Positions 53,296 to 62,361 are shown, numbered from the stretch's first letter. The stretch is DNA of 64,000 nt from Sneathiella litorea (GCF_009882915.1 NZ_WTUW01000001.1:1116357-1180356), one strand, 5' to 3'. The notes: generated from the sequence alone by a model not told the origin. A program made the numbers and translations.

Positions 53296-54294
53296 TCACT
53301 CCAATGGGGCGATGAGTGAGTCGATGATATCCTCCATCGTTATATTTTCTGCGCGGGCAGCGTAGGAAAGCGCCATCCGATGGCGTAATATTGGCTTGGC
53401 AAGTACGACGACGTCATCGATTGACGGGCTCAGTCTTTTTTCCAGCAAGGCGCGCGCGCGAACCGCGAGGATGAGCGCCTGGCTCGCTCTTGGACCCGGA
53501 CCCCAAGACACATATTTTTTAACGAGCTCATTTTGGCTGTCTTCCGGACGCCCCTCCCGCACCAGTTTCAGGATGGCATCGATGACCGCATCGCTGACCG
53601 GCATTTCTCGCACCAGATGCTGGGCTTCGATCAATTCCGCCGGTGAGAGAATCTGCGCCGGAACAGCTTCTTCATTAACCGTAGTTTCCAGCAGAATACG
53701 TCGTTCTGTCTCCCGGTCCGGGTAGCCAACGTTAATCTGCATCAGAAAACGGTCTAGCTGCGCTTCCGGCAGGGGATAGGTGCCCTCCTGCTCTATCGGG
53801 TTCTGCGTGGCGAGTACATGGAAGGGTGTCGGCAAAGGATGGGCTTGGCCAGCAACCGTTACCATTTCCTCCTGCATCGCCTGAAGCAGGGCGGATTGGG
53901 TGCGTGGGCTGGCCCTGTTGATCTCATCTGCCATCAGGATCTGGCCAAATATGGGGCCTTTAAGGAACTTGAAATGGCGACTGCCATCGTCTGCCGTTTC
54001 AAGAATTTCCGAACCCAGAATGTCGGCTGGCATCAAATCCGGGGTGAACTGGACACGCTTGTCATCCAGTCCAAGCACACTGCCCAATGTTTCGACAAGC
54101 CGGGTTTTAGCCAACCCCGGAACCCCTATTAGCAGGGCGTGGCCGCGTGCCAGTAGAGTGATTAAGGTAAGTTCGACCACTTGGTCCTGACCAAAAATAA
54201 ACTCTCCGATACCGGATTTTAGGTCAGAGAATTTTCCAGAAAGCCTGTCGACTTTCTCAAGAATTTCCCGTTCGGTGCTATCAGTTGTTTTCAT
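53296..54294 (-). CDS. MoxR-family AAA ATPase
   Basis: A 332-residue ATPase of the MoxR branch. Walker A is GVPGLAKTRLVETL, FTPDLMPADILGSEI follows, Walker B is LMADEINRASPRTQSALLQA and the sensor region ATQNPIEQEGTYPLPEAQLD is complete. MoxR proteins act as chaperone-like ATPases for the vWA proteins encoded with them. It is first of a four-gene operon with DUF58, BatA/DUF4159 and a large membrane protein, and is divergent from the DUF1285 gene. Confidence 0.93.
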   Translation of the reverse strand: MKTTDSTEREILEKVDRLSGKFSDLKSGIGEFIFGQDQVVELTLITLLARGHALLIGVPGLAKTRLVETLGSVLGLDDKRVQFTPDLMPADILGSEILETADDGSRHFKFLKGPIFGQILMADEINRASPRTQSALLQAMQEEMVTVAGQAHPLPTPFHVLATQNPIEQEGTYPLPEAQLDRFLMQINVGYPDRETERRILLETTVNEEAVPAQILSPAELIEAQHLVREMPVSDAVIDAILKLVREGRPEDSQNELVKKYVSWGPGPRASQALILAVRARALLEKRLSPSIDDVVVLAKPILRHRMALSYAARAENITMEDIIDSLIAPLE

Positions 54295-54404
54295 GTGGGC
54301 CTGTCATCATCTGAGAAAAATGAGTAATCTAAACCGGCGAATTGATAGCCAGCGACGCCTAACCTAAATATAGTATCAAATAACGAGCATTTAAGGCTAA
54401 AATT

Positions 54405-54989
54405 ATGACAACTGCGGAGACAAAAGACGGTCTGGGGGCGATCCTCAAACAGATTAAAGGACAGAAACATCCTCCTGTCCATCTGTGGAATCCCGAATTC
54501 TGTGGAGACCTTGATATGCGAATAGCCCGGGATGGGACCTGGTTCTATCTTGGGTCGCCTATTGGCCGAAAACCACTTGTAAAGCTGTTTTCCGGTGTTA
54601 TACGGCTTGATGATGATGGCAAATACTATCTTGTAACGCCAGTCGAGAAGATTGGTATTACGGTCGATGACGCGCCCTTTGTTGCTGTGGAAATGTTCAT
54701 CGAGGGCGAAGGTAGAGACCGAGTTGTTAGCTTCCGTACCAATGTTGACGATTTCGTGATCTTGGATAAGGAGCATCCGTTTCGGCTCGAAATTGATCCG
54801 GATACGAAAGAGCCATCGCCCTACGTGCGGATTCGCACAAATCTGGATGCGCTGATCAATCGGCCGGTTTTCTATGATCTTGTAAATCTTGCCGAAGAGG
54901 AACGTATCGATGGTAAGGACCGCTTTGGTTTCTGGAGCAGCGGCCAGTTTTTTGAACTCGGATTGATGAATGACATTTTTGACGAATAA
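54405..54989 (+). CDS. DUF1285-family protein
   Basis: A 194-residue soluble protein of the alphaproteobacterial DUF1285 family. Family text is HLWNPEFCGDLDMRIARDGT then GSPIGRKPLVKLFSGVIRLD, with VRTNLDALINRPVFYDLV-like text near the end. Function unknown. It is the first gene of a cluster with a Nudix hydrolase, DUF6111 and cca, overlapping the Nudix gene by 20 bases. Confidence 0.85.
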   Translation: MTTAETKDGLGAILKQIKGQKHPPVHLWNPEFCGDLDMRIARDGTWFYLGSPIGRKPLVKLFSGVIRLDDDGKYYLVTPVEKIGITVDDAPFVAVEMFIEGEGRDRVVSFRTNVDDFVILDKEHPFRLEIDPDTKEPSPYVRIRTNLDALINRPVFYDLVNLAEEERIDGKDRFGFWSSGQFFELGLMNDIFDE

Positions 54990-55623
54990 GAAACAGGATC
55001 TAACGGAGGTCTTGCGCCAGTCTCTGGAGCCTGTACCGAAGGCAGTATCACCAGCCTTGGAATTAACCGGGGCAATACGTGGTGATCATGATTTAAATCC
55101 GGCAACTGCCCCTAATCATGCACTTCCTTTTGTACCGGCGGCGGTTCTGGTGCCCATCGTTCTCCGGCGGGATGGCCCCACCGTCATTCTGACCCGACGC
55201 GCGACACATCTTTCCAAACATGCCGGACAGATTAGTTTCCCCGGCGGTCGAGCCGATGAGGGGGACGAGAATGCGGTTGCAACTGCGCTTCGCGAGTCAC
55301 AGGAGGAAATTTCCCTTGCGCCAAATTTGGTGGAGGTCATTGGATCCCTGACAACCTATATTACAGTGACTCAATATTCTGTGACTCCAGTTGTCGGGCT
55401 TGTGGAACCAAAATTCGATCTCCGGCCGGAGGTTGGCGAAGTATCGGAAATTTTCGAAGTGCCGCTCGATTTCCTGCTTGATCAGGCAAACCGGAAGAAA
55501 CATAGTGGGTTTCGAAATGGCGTAGAAAGATTTTGGTATGCGATCCCTTTCGGCGAGTACTATATTTGGGGTGCCACTGCTGGTATGATTAAGGATTTAT
55601 CGGAACGGATAATGCAAAAATGA
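54970..55623 (+). CDS. Nudix hydrolase, CoA pyrophosphatase type (NudL-like)
   Basis: A 217-residue Nudix enzyme. The CoA-type motif LTRRATHLSKHAGQISFPGG precedes the Nudix box ALRESQEEIS; the usual final G of the box is Ser here (EEIS for EEIG). The NuCoA motif marks CoA pyrophosphatases that split CoA into phosphopantetheine and 3',5'-ADP. The start overlaps the DUF1285 gene by 20 bases and the stop overlaps DUF6111 by four (ATGA). Confidence 0.88.
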   Translation: MTFLTNKKQDLTEVLRQSLEPVPKAVSPALELTGAIRGDHDLNPATAPNHALPFVPAAVLVPIVLRRDGPTVILTRRATHLSKHAGQISFPGGRADEGDENAVATALRESQEEISLAPNLVEVIGSLTTYITVTQYSVTPVVGLVEPKFDLRPEVGEVSEIFEVPLDFLLDQANRKKHSGFRNGVERFWYAIPFGEYYIWGATAGMIKDLSERIMQK

Positions 55624-55901
55624 TCAGAGCTATACTCTTTCATATCATTCCTCTCCTACTTCCTTTTATCGTTTATGGTGTGTATCTGTATTTCAACTCC
55701 CGCTCTGGAGGAGACAAGAAATGGGGCAAAACCTCCCTTGCCGTGGCAACAATATCTGGCCTTTTGTTGATGGCCGTGAGCCTGATCGTACTGGGCCTTG
55801 TGAGTGGCGAACCCCGTGAGGGGACGGTCTATGTGCCGCCGCGTTTTGAAGATGGCCGGATAATAGATTCACAGATTGTGCCCGCCGAAAAGAAAGAGTG
55901 A
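55620..55901 (+). CDS. DUF6111-family small membrane protein
   Basis: A 93-residue protein with two membrane helices (about 4-24 and 40-63) and a short polar C-terminus (REGTVYVPPRFEDGRIIDSQ). It matches the alphaproteobacterial DUF6111 family, which is commonly found between a Nudix gene and cca as here. Function unknown. Confidence 0.8.
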   Translation: MIRAILFHIIPLLLPFIVYGVYLYFNSRSGGDKKWGKTSLAVATISGLLLMAVSLIVLGLVSGEPREGTVYVPPRFEDGRIIDSQIVPAEKKE

Positions 55902-55908
55902 TGGCAGA

Positions 55909-57129
55909 ATGCCAAATGGTCGGATGCTTACCGATATTGTCGCGCATCCCCCCGCTTGGTGGCGTTGGCCAGAGACCAAGGCAGTTATTAATGCCTTGAG
56001 AAATGAAGGCGGTAGCGCGCGTTTTGTGGGCGGGTGCGTTCGTGATGCGCTGCTAGGCCTTGCCACAGAAGATATTGATATCGCGACTGACCTGCTGCCT
56101 GGTTCCGTTATTCAGGGGCTTGAACGGGCGAATATTTTAGCGCTTCCGACGGGTCTTGATCACGGTACGATAACAGCCGTTCTGAATAAGCGCCATTTCG
56201 AGATTACAACCTTGCGGGTCGATCTGGTTGGCCATGGCCGCCATGCCGATATTGCCTTTACCCGCGATTGGGAGCGAGATGCGGAGCGACGGGATTTTAC
56301 CATTAATGCGCTGTATCTTGACCCAGAAGGGGAGTTGATAGATCCGGTCGGTGGTCTCGCAGACCTGAAGATGAGCCATATTCGTTTTATCGGTAACGCG
56401 GACGATCGGATCCGTGAAGACAGATTGCGTGTCTTGCGCTTCTTTCGTTTCTTTGCCCGATTTGGTGATGATAATCCGGACCAACATGCCCTGCATGCCT
56501 GCGCGAGAGCGGCTGGACAACTGGATACCCTGTCGGTGGAACGGGTGCAGAAAGAGTTGATGCTACTTCTCGATACCCAAAATCCTGTTGCAGCACTGGA
56601 TCTAATGGAAGAAACGGGTGTTCTTGAGGCTATTATTGGAAGAAAGCCGGATCTATCTATGTTGCGGTTACTGCTATCTCTTGAAGTTCCGAGTGATGCG
56701 CTGCAGCGTTTTGCGGCACTCCTTTGTGTCCAGATGGACGATGTTTTGAAACTCGCCAATAAGCTCCGCTTTTCCAACAACCAGAAGCAGAGGCTCGCCG
56801 TAATGTGTGCCGGCGACGTAAAAGAGAATATGTCAGTTCAAGAGCTTAGGGAGGCTCTCTATCAACTGGGGAAAAAGGGGTTTGAGGATCAGGTGATGAT
56901 GCTTTGGGCGCAAATTGGAGCGGGCAAGGACCTAAGCTCCTATCTTTTGGAAGCGGCAAGCTGGCAGGCTCCCCAACTTCCCGTTACTGGCAGCGATCTC
57001 CTAAGCCATGGAATTGCAGAGGGCGCCGAGCTTGGTAACCTGTTAAGAAAAATGGAGGTGCACTGGATTGCTTCCGGATTTAAATCTACCAAGGCGGAGT
57101 TACTCCGGGAAGTTTTACCGGACGCCTAA
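55909..57129 (+). CDS. cca: CCA tRNA nucleotidyltransferase
   Basis: A 406-residue class II nucleotidyltransferase that adds or repairs the 3' CCA end of tRNA. The active site is FVGGCVRDALLGLATEDIDI (GGxVRD and DxD), then RRDFTINALYLD, then the RNA-binding ENDDRIREDRLRVLRFFRF-like region. The ATG at 55909 is chosen; an upstream TTG would run into the DUF6111 stop. No HD phosphatase domain is obvious. Its last 15 bases overlap a convergent gene. Confidence 0.9.
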   Translation: MPNGRMLTDIVAHPPAWWRWPETKAVINALRNEGGSARFVGGCVRDALLGLATEDIDIATDLLPGSVIQGLERANILALPTGLDHGTITAVLNKRHFEITTLRVDLVGHGRHADIAFTRDWERDAERRDFTINALYLDPEGELIDPVGGLADLKMSHIRFIGNADDRIREDRLRVLRFFRFFARFGDDNPDQHALHACARAAGQLDTLSVERVQKELMLLLDTQNPVAALDLMEETGVLEAIIGRKPDLSMLRLLLSLEVPSDALQRFAALLCVQMDDVLKLANKLRFSNNQKQRLAVMCAGDVKENMSVQELREALYQLGKKGFEDQVMMLWAQIGAGKDLSSYLLEAASWQAPQLPVTGSDLLSHGIAEGAELGNLLRKMEVHWIASGFKSTKAELLREVLPDA

Positions 57130-57975
57130 GATCCAACCTTCTTCAATCCGGCATTTTTTTTCTTCTAACGGAGTTAGCCAATCAGGTGCGGCAAAGGCCT
57201 CCTGCGCAGCCCCTAAGGTAATTTTATCCAGCAGCCAATCCCTGCAGGCTAAAACTTGCCGGGCATCCTTGATAGGATGGTCATAGAGTTTATGGCCATT
57301 GAGGCTTGGCCAGATTTCTGTGAGGATGATGCCGCTTAAGTCAGCTTCCCAGTTTGTCTCAAACGGCCAGAATTTTACACGATGTGCCAGATCAGGTAAG
57401 TGGGCAAGATCATTGAGTTCTTTTAGGCCTGTAAGGGACTGACTGCCTACGGAGCCGACGGTATATAGCTTCCAGACGGTGGAGATTGAATGTTCCTTCC
57501 TTTCGTTCCGGAGAAATTTTTCAACGACGCGCCATTCCTCAAACTTGTCATGAATAAAATCAGGCTTTTTAGTTGTAAGGTAGTCAGAAGCGGCGGTAGC
57601 CGGGCACCCCCAAAAAGGCCCGGATCTGCCAGATATGGCTCTATTGAAACTTGCAGCAACCTCAAAACGGTTGTTCCTGTCCGTGCTATCTGAGACCAGA
57701 TCAAGTGCAATGCGTGAAGCCGCGTTACGCCCTCCACCAAGTCCACTGCCGCTCGGATAACCGAATGGAAAATCAAAGCCGACGCAGGCTGGACCTTCAT
57801 GACTTGTGAGTAATTCATGAATACGCTTCATGCAGGCGGAGCGGGTCCGAAAATACTCTGCATCGGAGTGGGTTGCGCTATCAGCCCAGGCGATCCAGCA
57901 CCTGTCTGCTGAGGGTGAGGCCGGTCCGGGTGAGGCCGCTGCGGACCAATCCACCATGATGACAAGATCAAACAA
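57115..57975 (-). CDS. Uncharacterised protein with DUF429-like features
   Basis: A 286-residue protein. The opening LVIMVDWSAAASPGPASPSA and the segment CVGFDFPFGYPSGSGLGGGR are reminiscent of the RNase H-fold DUF429 family (DxS then GFDxP), but this is only a resemblance. No signal peptide or membrane helix. Many Trp and Asp residues. Overlap of 15 bases with cca on the other strand. I do not assign a function. Confidence 0.6.
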   Translation of the reverse strand: MFDLVIMVDWSAAASPGPASPSADRCWIAWADSATHSDAEYFRTRSACMKRIHELLTSHEGPACVGFDFPFGYPSGSGLGGGRNAASRIALDLVSDSTDRNNRFEVAASFNRAISGRSGPFWGCPATAASDYLTTKKPDFIHDKFEEWRVVEKFLRNERKEHSISTVWKLYTVGSVGSQSLTGLKELNDLAHLPDLAHRVKFWPFETNWEADLSGIILTEIWPSLNGHKLYDHPIKDARQVLACRDWLLDKITLGAAQEAFAAPDWLTPLEEKKCRIEEGWILGVR

Positions 57976-58103
57976 CCTAAAACCCTTTTCCCAAGCTTCT
58001 AATACCCTGTGAGCCGAATATATTATGATAAACCAGTGTATTTACCATGGAATTACCTACATTAAAGGGATCAGGCTTATAAACCATGCCAGAGGATTAT
58101 GCG

Positions 58104-58370
58104 ATGAAACAGGTTATTTTGGCTTCAGCGGCAACAGTTTTTCTCACTCTCGCTCCGCCAGCTTTCGCTGATGAGCAGAAAGATAACCCGGAAAACCTGG
58201 CGCTTCAGGGTATAACGAAGCTAATGGACGCCTTGGGAGCATTTATCGGATCTATTCCGCAGTACGAAGCCCCGATAATGAATGATAATGGCGATATCAT
58301 TATACGCCGTAAACATTCCGAAAAGGACGAAACAGAACAGGAGCCTAAACTGGAGGAAACTGCAACCTGA
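58104..58370 (+). CDS. Small secreted protein with terminal NGDIIIRR motif
   Basis: An 88-residue periplasmic protein. The signal peptide is MKQVILASAATVFLTLAPPA, cleaved after AFA near residue 22. The mature part contains GITKLMDALGAFIGSI and then the motif NDNGDIIIRRKH, which I recall from short alphaproteobacterial secreted proteins that are sometimes misannotated as ATPases. It has no ATPase motifs. AGAGG precedes the ATG at 58104; an ATG at 58086 is also in frame. Confidence 0.7.
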   Translation: MKQVILASAATVFLTLAPPAFADEQKDNPENLALQGITKLMDALGAFIGSIPQYEAPIMNDNGDIIIRRKHSEKDETEQEPKLEETAT

Positions 58371-58472
58371 ACCAGTCTGCCGCGAAGGTAATTTCATCGC
58401 GGAAATCGGATAGTCGGCAAGCAATGAATTGTCTAGATTACCTCTCAATATAGATTGAGATGGATAAAGAAA

Positions 58473-59531
58473 ATGACGAATGATGCAAGACTGAATGCCG
58501 TCATGAGCCGCGACAAGCAAGCGGACGGAAAATTTGTCTATGGTGTGAAAACAACAGGTATCTATTGCCGTCCCTCCTGTCCCGCGCGTAACCCCAAGCC
58601 GGAAAATATTCGCTTTTTTGAGTTGCCGGATATAGCAGAAGTCGAAGGTTTTCGTGCCTGTCGTCGTTGTCGGCCCGACTTGGTAAAAATTGCTGATCCC
58701 AGCCTCTCCCTGACCCGTCAGATATGTCAGTTAATCCAACAGCATATCAAAGAGCAAACAGGCGAAAAACTTGCGCTTGGCTGGTTAGCGAGTGAAACGG
58801 GATATAGTGAGGATCATCTTTCCCGCAGTTTTAAGAAAATACTCGGCATTTCCCCGATGGAATATTACGACAACTATCGGACGATTGCGTTCAAGGCAAA
58901 TGTTAAGGCCGGAGAAAGTATCTCGGAAGCGTCTTATGGCGCGGGTTTCGGGTCCGCATCCCGTCTCTATGAAAAGGCTCATGCACGATTTGGCATGACC
59001 CCCGCATCTTACGCAAAGGGTGGGGAAGGGGCCGAAATTGCTTATGCTTTTGCCGAGTGCTTTCTTGGCCTGATGCTGGTTGCCGGCACACGTCATGGTG
59101 TCTGCGCGATCTATTTTGGCAATGATGAGGAAGCGCTTGTCACTGAACTCAATCTCGAATTTCCCCGCGCCGAGATTGCTGCCGATATTGGCCTGCTTGC
59201 CAACTGGACCAAGGCGATAGTGGAATTTCTACAAGAGTCGTCTGCCGCGCTGCCGGAAATTCCCCTTGATATGTATGGTACCGCCTTTCAGCGGCGAGTT
59301 TGGCAGGCGTTGCTCCAGATCGGACCGGGCAAGACGCGAACCTATCGTGAGCTTGCTGAAGATTTAGGGGCTCCGAAATCCGTGCGGGCGGTGGGGCGGG
59401 CCTGTGCGACGAACCCGGTTTCGCTCATCGTTCCCTGCCATCGGGTAATTGGTACGGATGGTAAGCTGCATGGATACCGTTGGGGTCTTGAGCGGAAGGA
59501 GGCATTGCGCAAATGGGAAGGTGCCCTCTAG
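58473..59531 (+). CDS. ada: Ada: methylphosphotriester/O6-methylguanine DNA methyltransferase and activator
   Basis: A 352-residue fusion with the normal order. The Ada zinc domain has its four Cys at 32, 36, 63 and 66 (YCRPSCPARN … RACRRCRPD), an AraC-type helix-turn-helix follows (SEDHLSRSFKKILGISPMEY), and the C-terminus is the O6-methylguanine transferase with active Cys322 in LIVPCHRVIGTDGKLHGYRW. It repairs alkylated DNA and, once methylated, activates its regulon. The start ATG at 58473 has GGA 8 bases upstream; a TTG at 58455 is less likely. Confidence 0.95.
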   Translation: MTNDARLNAVMSRDKQADGKFVYGVKTTGIYCRPSCPARNPKPENIRFFELPDIAEVEGFRACRRCRPDLVKIADPSLSLTRQICQLIQQHIKEQTGEKLALGWLASETGYSEDHLSRSFKKILGISPMEYYDNYRTIAFKANVKAGESISEASYGAGFGSASRLYEKAHARFGMTPASYAKGGEGAEIAYAFAECFLGLMLVAGTRHGVCAIYFGNDEEALVTELNLEFPRAEIAADIGLLANWTKAIVEFLQESSAALPEIPLDMYGTAFQRRVWQALLQIGPGKTRTYRELAEDLGAPKSVRAVGRACATNPVSLIVPCHRVIGTDGKLHGYRWGLERKEALRKWEGAL

Positions 59532-59538
59532 TTTCGGA

Positions 59539-60240
59539 TTATGAAGCCGGTGCTGCCGCTAATTTCTGTTTATTCTCCTCGGTAAAACGCCGCTGGCTTG
59601 CCTCCTTAATACGATCTGCAAGCTGCTCCCGTTTCAGCCGGTAAGCTTCGCGCGCCGCGGACATTCTGGCCTCTGTATCCTTACGCCGTTCCTTTTGCCA
59701 TATTTTCAGAACTTTTTGTCGATACGGGACATTATATTTTTGGGTACGCGAATGGTAATGAGCGATTGCAATGTTCCAGGACCGGCTTTCCTCTCTTAGG
59801 CTTTTGAGGAGTTTTGCGGCATATTGCGTGTTCTGCCTGGGGTCGAGTGCGGCATCCAGATCCTCAAAGGCTTCCGGGTGGTAATGAAGGTTGACCTGCA
59901 TACATCCGACATCAATGTTTTTGACGCCTTTCGCCTGTAGGGACTTTACTTCCTCAATGGCTGCGGACTTGCTCGGCAGATATCGTCCTCGCCCCTCGGC
60001 ATAAACGGTCCAGGGCCAGGCAATCATTTCCTGCTTCTCCTTGTGCCAATGTCCGCTCTCGGTTAAAGAAACAGCGGTCAAAAGCCGCTTGGGCAGACGC
60101 TGCTCGCGCTCAGCCGCTGTCACGGCTTTACCGCAGGTTTCAGCGTGTTCAGGGGCTTTTGCAATGACACTGGCAGCATTTGATGCCGGTATTTCCAAAG
60201 CTAACAAAATAAAAACCACAGACCAGATTATAATACGCAT
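59539..60240 (-). CDS. Lytic transglycosylase, SLT-domain protein
   Basis: A 233-residue secreted protein. The signal peptide is MRIIIWSVVFILLALEIPAS (cleaved after SNA, about residue 22). The catalytic Glu61 is in VSLTESGHWH, and CMQVNLHYHPEAF and YAAKLLKSLREESRSWNIAI complete the SLT fold. It cleaves the peptidoglycan glycan chain. The ATG at 60240 has AGGAGG six bases upstream and settles the start. The C-terminus is a long charged helix. Confidence 0.9.
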   Translation of the reverse strand: MRIIIWSVVFILLALEIPASNAASVIAKAPEHAETCGKAVTAAEREQRLPKRLLTAVSLTESGHWHKEKQEMIAWPWTVYAEGRGRYLPSKSAAIEEVKSLQAKGVKNIDVGCMQVNLHYHPEAFEDLDAALDPRQNTQYAAKLLKSLREESRSWNIAIAHYHSRTQKYNVPYRQKVLKIWQKERRKDTEARMSAAREAYRLKREQLADRIKEASQRRFTEENKQKLAAAPAS

Positions 60241-60283
60241 TAACTTCCTCCTGATCCAGGAGAAGCAAATGTCGCGCCAGTTT

Positions 60284-60802
60284 TTATTCTTCAATCAGGT
60301 TTTTTTGCATTATCACCGTATCCACCCAGCGACCATGCTTGTAGCCAACAGCTTCCAGAATGCCGACAAGGCGAAACCCGAGACTGCGATGTAGCCCTAT
60401 TGATCCCCGGTTGCCTGAATCCCCTATGACTGCGACCATTTGATTTTTGCCAGCGTTTCGGCATTCTTTAATCAGCGCGGAAAGAAGGGCTTTCCCAACT
60501 CCATTTCCCTGCATTCCCTCCCGGACGTAAACGGAATTTTCCACTGTATTCTGATAGGCGGGCCGGGGGCGATATAGGCCTGCATAGGCAAAGCCAGCAA
60601 CCTGCTCGTTCTGCTCTGCAATTAGATACGGAAGTTGTTGCTCCAGGATAACATTCCGGCGGGCCGTCATCTCCATGATGGTCGGAGGTTCAATTTCAAA
60701 AGTGCCGAAACCCGTCAAGACGCTTGTCGCGTAGATATCGGCGATAGGGGCAATATCTTCAGCCGTTGATGGCCGCACAATTGTGGTAATCTGTTTGTTC
60801 AT
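60284..60802 (-). CDS. GNAT N-acetyltransferase (phosphinothricin acetyltransferase-like)
   Basis: A 172-residue acetyltransferase. The opening IVRPSTAEDIAPIADIYATS, then GFAYAGLYRPRPAYQNTVEN and the acetyl-CoA loop REGMQGNGVGKALLSALIKE match the Pat/MddA group; HRSLGFRLVGILEAVGYKHG is the C-terminal mark. It may acetylate methionine derivatives or phosphinothricin-like compounds. It is encoded between the lytic transglycosylase and the N-formylglutamate amidohydrolase-like gene. Confidence 0.88.
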   Translation of the reverse strand: MNKQITTIVRPSTAEDIAPIADIYATSVLTGFGTFEIEPPTIMEMTARRNVILEQQLPYLIAEQNEQVAGFAYAGLYRPRPAYQNTVENSVYVREGMQGNGVGKALLSALIKECRNAGKNQMVAVIGDSGNRGSIGLHRSLGFRLVGILEAVGYKHGRWVDTVIMQKNLIEE

Positions 60803-60807
60803 CAGCG

Positions 60808-61683
60808 TTAAGCCGTTCGCAAGGAGCTGTAATCCGAGCTCATATCTCGCACAAGTCCTGCGATTGAGTTTTTTAGAATGTTGAAGCCTTCCGTTGGCTC
60901 CAGGGTTCTCTGGTTCATATAAAGTGCACGGTTTATCTCAATCTGAAGAGCATGGATATTTCTGTCGGGATCGCCGTAATGAGATGTGATATACCCGCCA
61001 GCATAGGGAGAGTTCTGGCCGACATGATAGCCATAACTCTCAAGTCTTGTGAATGTCTCTTTAAAAAGATTCAGTCCACAGGAAGTTCCATACCGATTGC
61101 CAAGAACAATATCCGGTCGTTGCCCTTTGATCCCTAAACGCATACCAGTTCTCGCAGGGAAAGCCTCAGGCATGGAATGGCAATCGAGCAAAAAGATAGA
61201 CCCAAACTTTTTCCGGCCTTCGTCCAGAAGTTGGCGAAGCGCGTGATGATAAGGAAAATAACATTCGTTTATACGCCGTTGGGCTTCTTCAAAGTCTAGT
61301 TTGCCGCCATAAATTTCCTGACCCACGCCAACAACTTTCGGAATAGTGCCAATACCGCTTGCCAGGCGTGGACTGGCCGACACTACATAGTCAGGCAAGG
61401 GGGTCTTGTACATTTGCGGGTCAAGCTCAAAGGCTTCGCGGTTGGCATCACAGTAGGCACGGGGGAAGTCTGCGCAAATTAGAGGAGCGCCATAATCGGG
61501 CGCGCATGCAAATAATTCGTCGACCAGAAAATCTTCTGACTGGCGCAGCCGGTTAAAATCCAGCATTGAGCTTTCAACGAAGTCCGTTGGATAATTACGG
61601 CCACTATGCGGTGAAGAAAAAACGAACGGAACCCGCCATTCCTTGGGCCAACTAATCTTTACTGGGGATGCAAATGCCACCAT
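60808..61683 (-). CDS. N-formylglutamate amidohydrolase family protein
   Basis: About 291 residues. FVFSSPHSGRNYPTDF holds the metal-binding His region, YCDANREAFELDPQMYKTPL follows, and FLLDCHSMPEAFPARTGM and YITSHYGDPDRNIHALQIEI carry further metal ligands. Members hydrolyse N-formylglutamate or related amides and often sit outside hut operons, as here. I use the ATG at 61683; a GTG at 61698 is in frame. It is divergent from cpdR. Confidence 0.85.
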   Translation of the reverse strand: MVAFASPVKISWPKEWRVPFVFSSPHSGRNYPTDFVESSMLDFNRLRQSEDFLVDELFACAPDYGAPLICADFPRAYCDANREAFELDPQMYKTPLPDYVVSASPRLASGIGTIPKVVGVGQEIYGGKLDFEEAQRRINECYFPYHHALRQLLDEGRKKFGSIFLLDCHSMPEAFPARTGMRLGIKGQRPDIVLGNRYGTSCGLNLFKETFTRLESYGYHVGQNSPYAGGYITSHYGDPDRNIHALQIEINRALYMNQRTLEPTEGFNILKNSIAGLVRDMSSDYSSLRTA

Positions 61684-61804
61684 GATTGAGTTGCTCACCT
61701 GTCGTGCCAGTTTAAAATTTTTTACGGCTCATTTTGCCAGCAGCATTTGGATAGTATACTCTAACTCCGACTTGTATTTGAATGACAATTATGTAGATTT
61801 TTCC

Positions 61805-62176
61805 ATGGCGCGTATTTTGCTTGCTGAAGATGATGAAAATTTGAGGCCTTTTTTGGCGCGTAGCCTGGAAAATGCCGGGCATGAGGTTCTCGCCTTCAGC
61901 GATGGAGAAGATGCATTGCCGGCGCTTGGCGCGGGGCAGGTAGACATCTTGATCTCCGACCTTGTGATGCCGGGGATGAACGGAATTGAGCTTGCCCGTC
62001 ACGCTCGGGACAAAGATCCGAGCCTGCCGGTCATCTTTATAACCGGCTTTTCAGCGGTGGCGATGGAGGCACTGGATACCATAGATGGTGTTAGTAAGGT
62101 TCTCTCGAAACCATTTCATCTTAATTCCCTTGTCGAGGCTGTACGGAACGCCCTGGATGACCGAGCCATATCCTGA
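61805..62176 (+). CDS. cpdR: CpdR-like single-domain response regulator
   Basis: A 123-residue receiver domain. The acidic pocket is in MARILLAEDDENLRPFLARS, the phosphoacceptor is Asp52 in LISDLVMPGMNGIELARHAR, and the conserved Lys is in VLSKPFHL. The match to Caulobacter CpdR, a regulator that places ClpXP at the cell pole, is close: same length, same FITGF segment, same C-terminal pattern. The start ATG at 61805 excludes an unsupported 54-residue N-terminal extension. It precedes tRNA-Val. Confidence 0.85.
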   Translation: MARILLAEDDENLRPFLARSLENAGHEVLAFSDGEDALPALGAGQVDILISDLVMPGMNGIELARHARDKDPSLPVIFITGFSAVAMEALDTIDGVSKVLSKPFHLNSLVEAVRNALDDRAIS

Positions 62177-62284
62177 TCCCATTGAAAATTTTCTTTATCC
62201 GGGGCTTGATCTAGATAGGGCTTGCAATGGTCTTCACAGCGGATTATAAGTCGCCAATTCCCGCCGCAAATGATGCGGAGATAC

Positions 62285-62361
62285 GGGCGTATAGCTCAGT
62301 TGGTTAGAGCGCTGTGTTGACATCGCAGAGGTCACAAGTTCGAATCTTGTTACGCCCACCA
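62285..62361 (+). tRNA. tRNA-Val (anticodon GAC)
   Basis: The acceptor arms GGGCGTA / TACGCCC pair perfectly, the D arm is GCTCAGTTGGTTAGAGC and the T arm TTCGAAT is standard. The anticodon loop TTGACAT gives GAC, which reads valine codons GUC and GUU. The 3' ACCA is encoded, so length is 77 with CCA. A GC-rich leader follows cpdR. Confidence 0.95.

Noticed and set aside
61643-61804. 54-residue N-terminal extension of the CpdR-like protein
   Set aside because: The extension overlaps the divergent amidohydrolase start, and the receiver domain begins exactly at MARILLAEDD, matching CpdR length.
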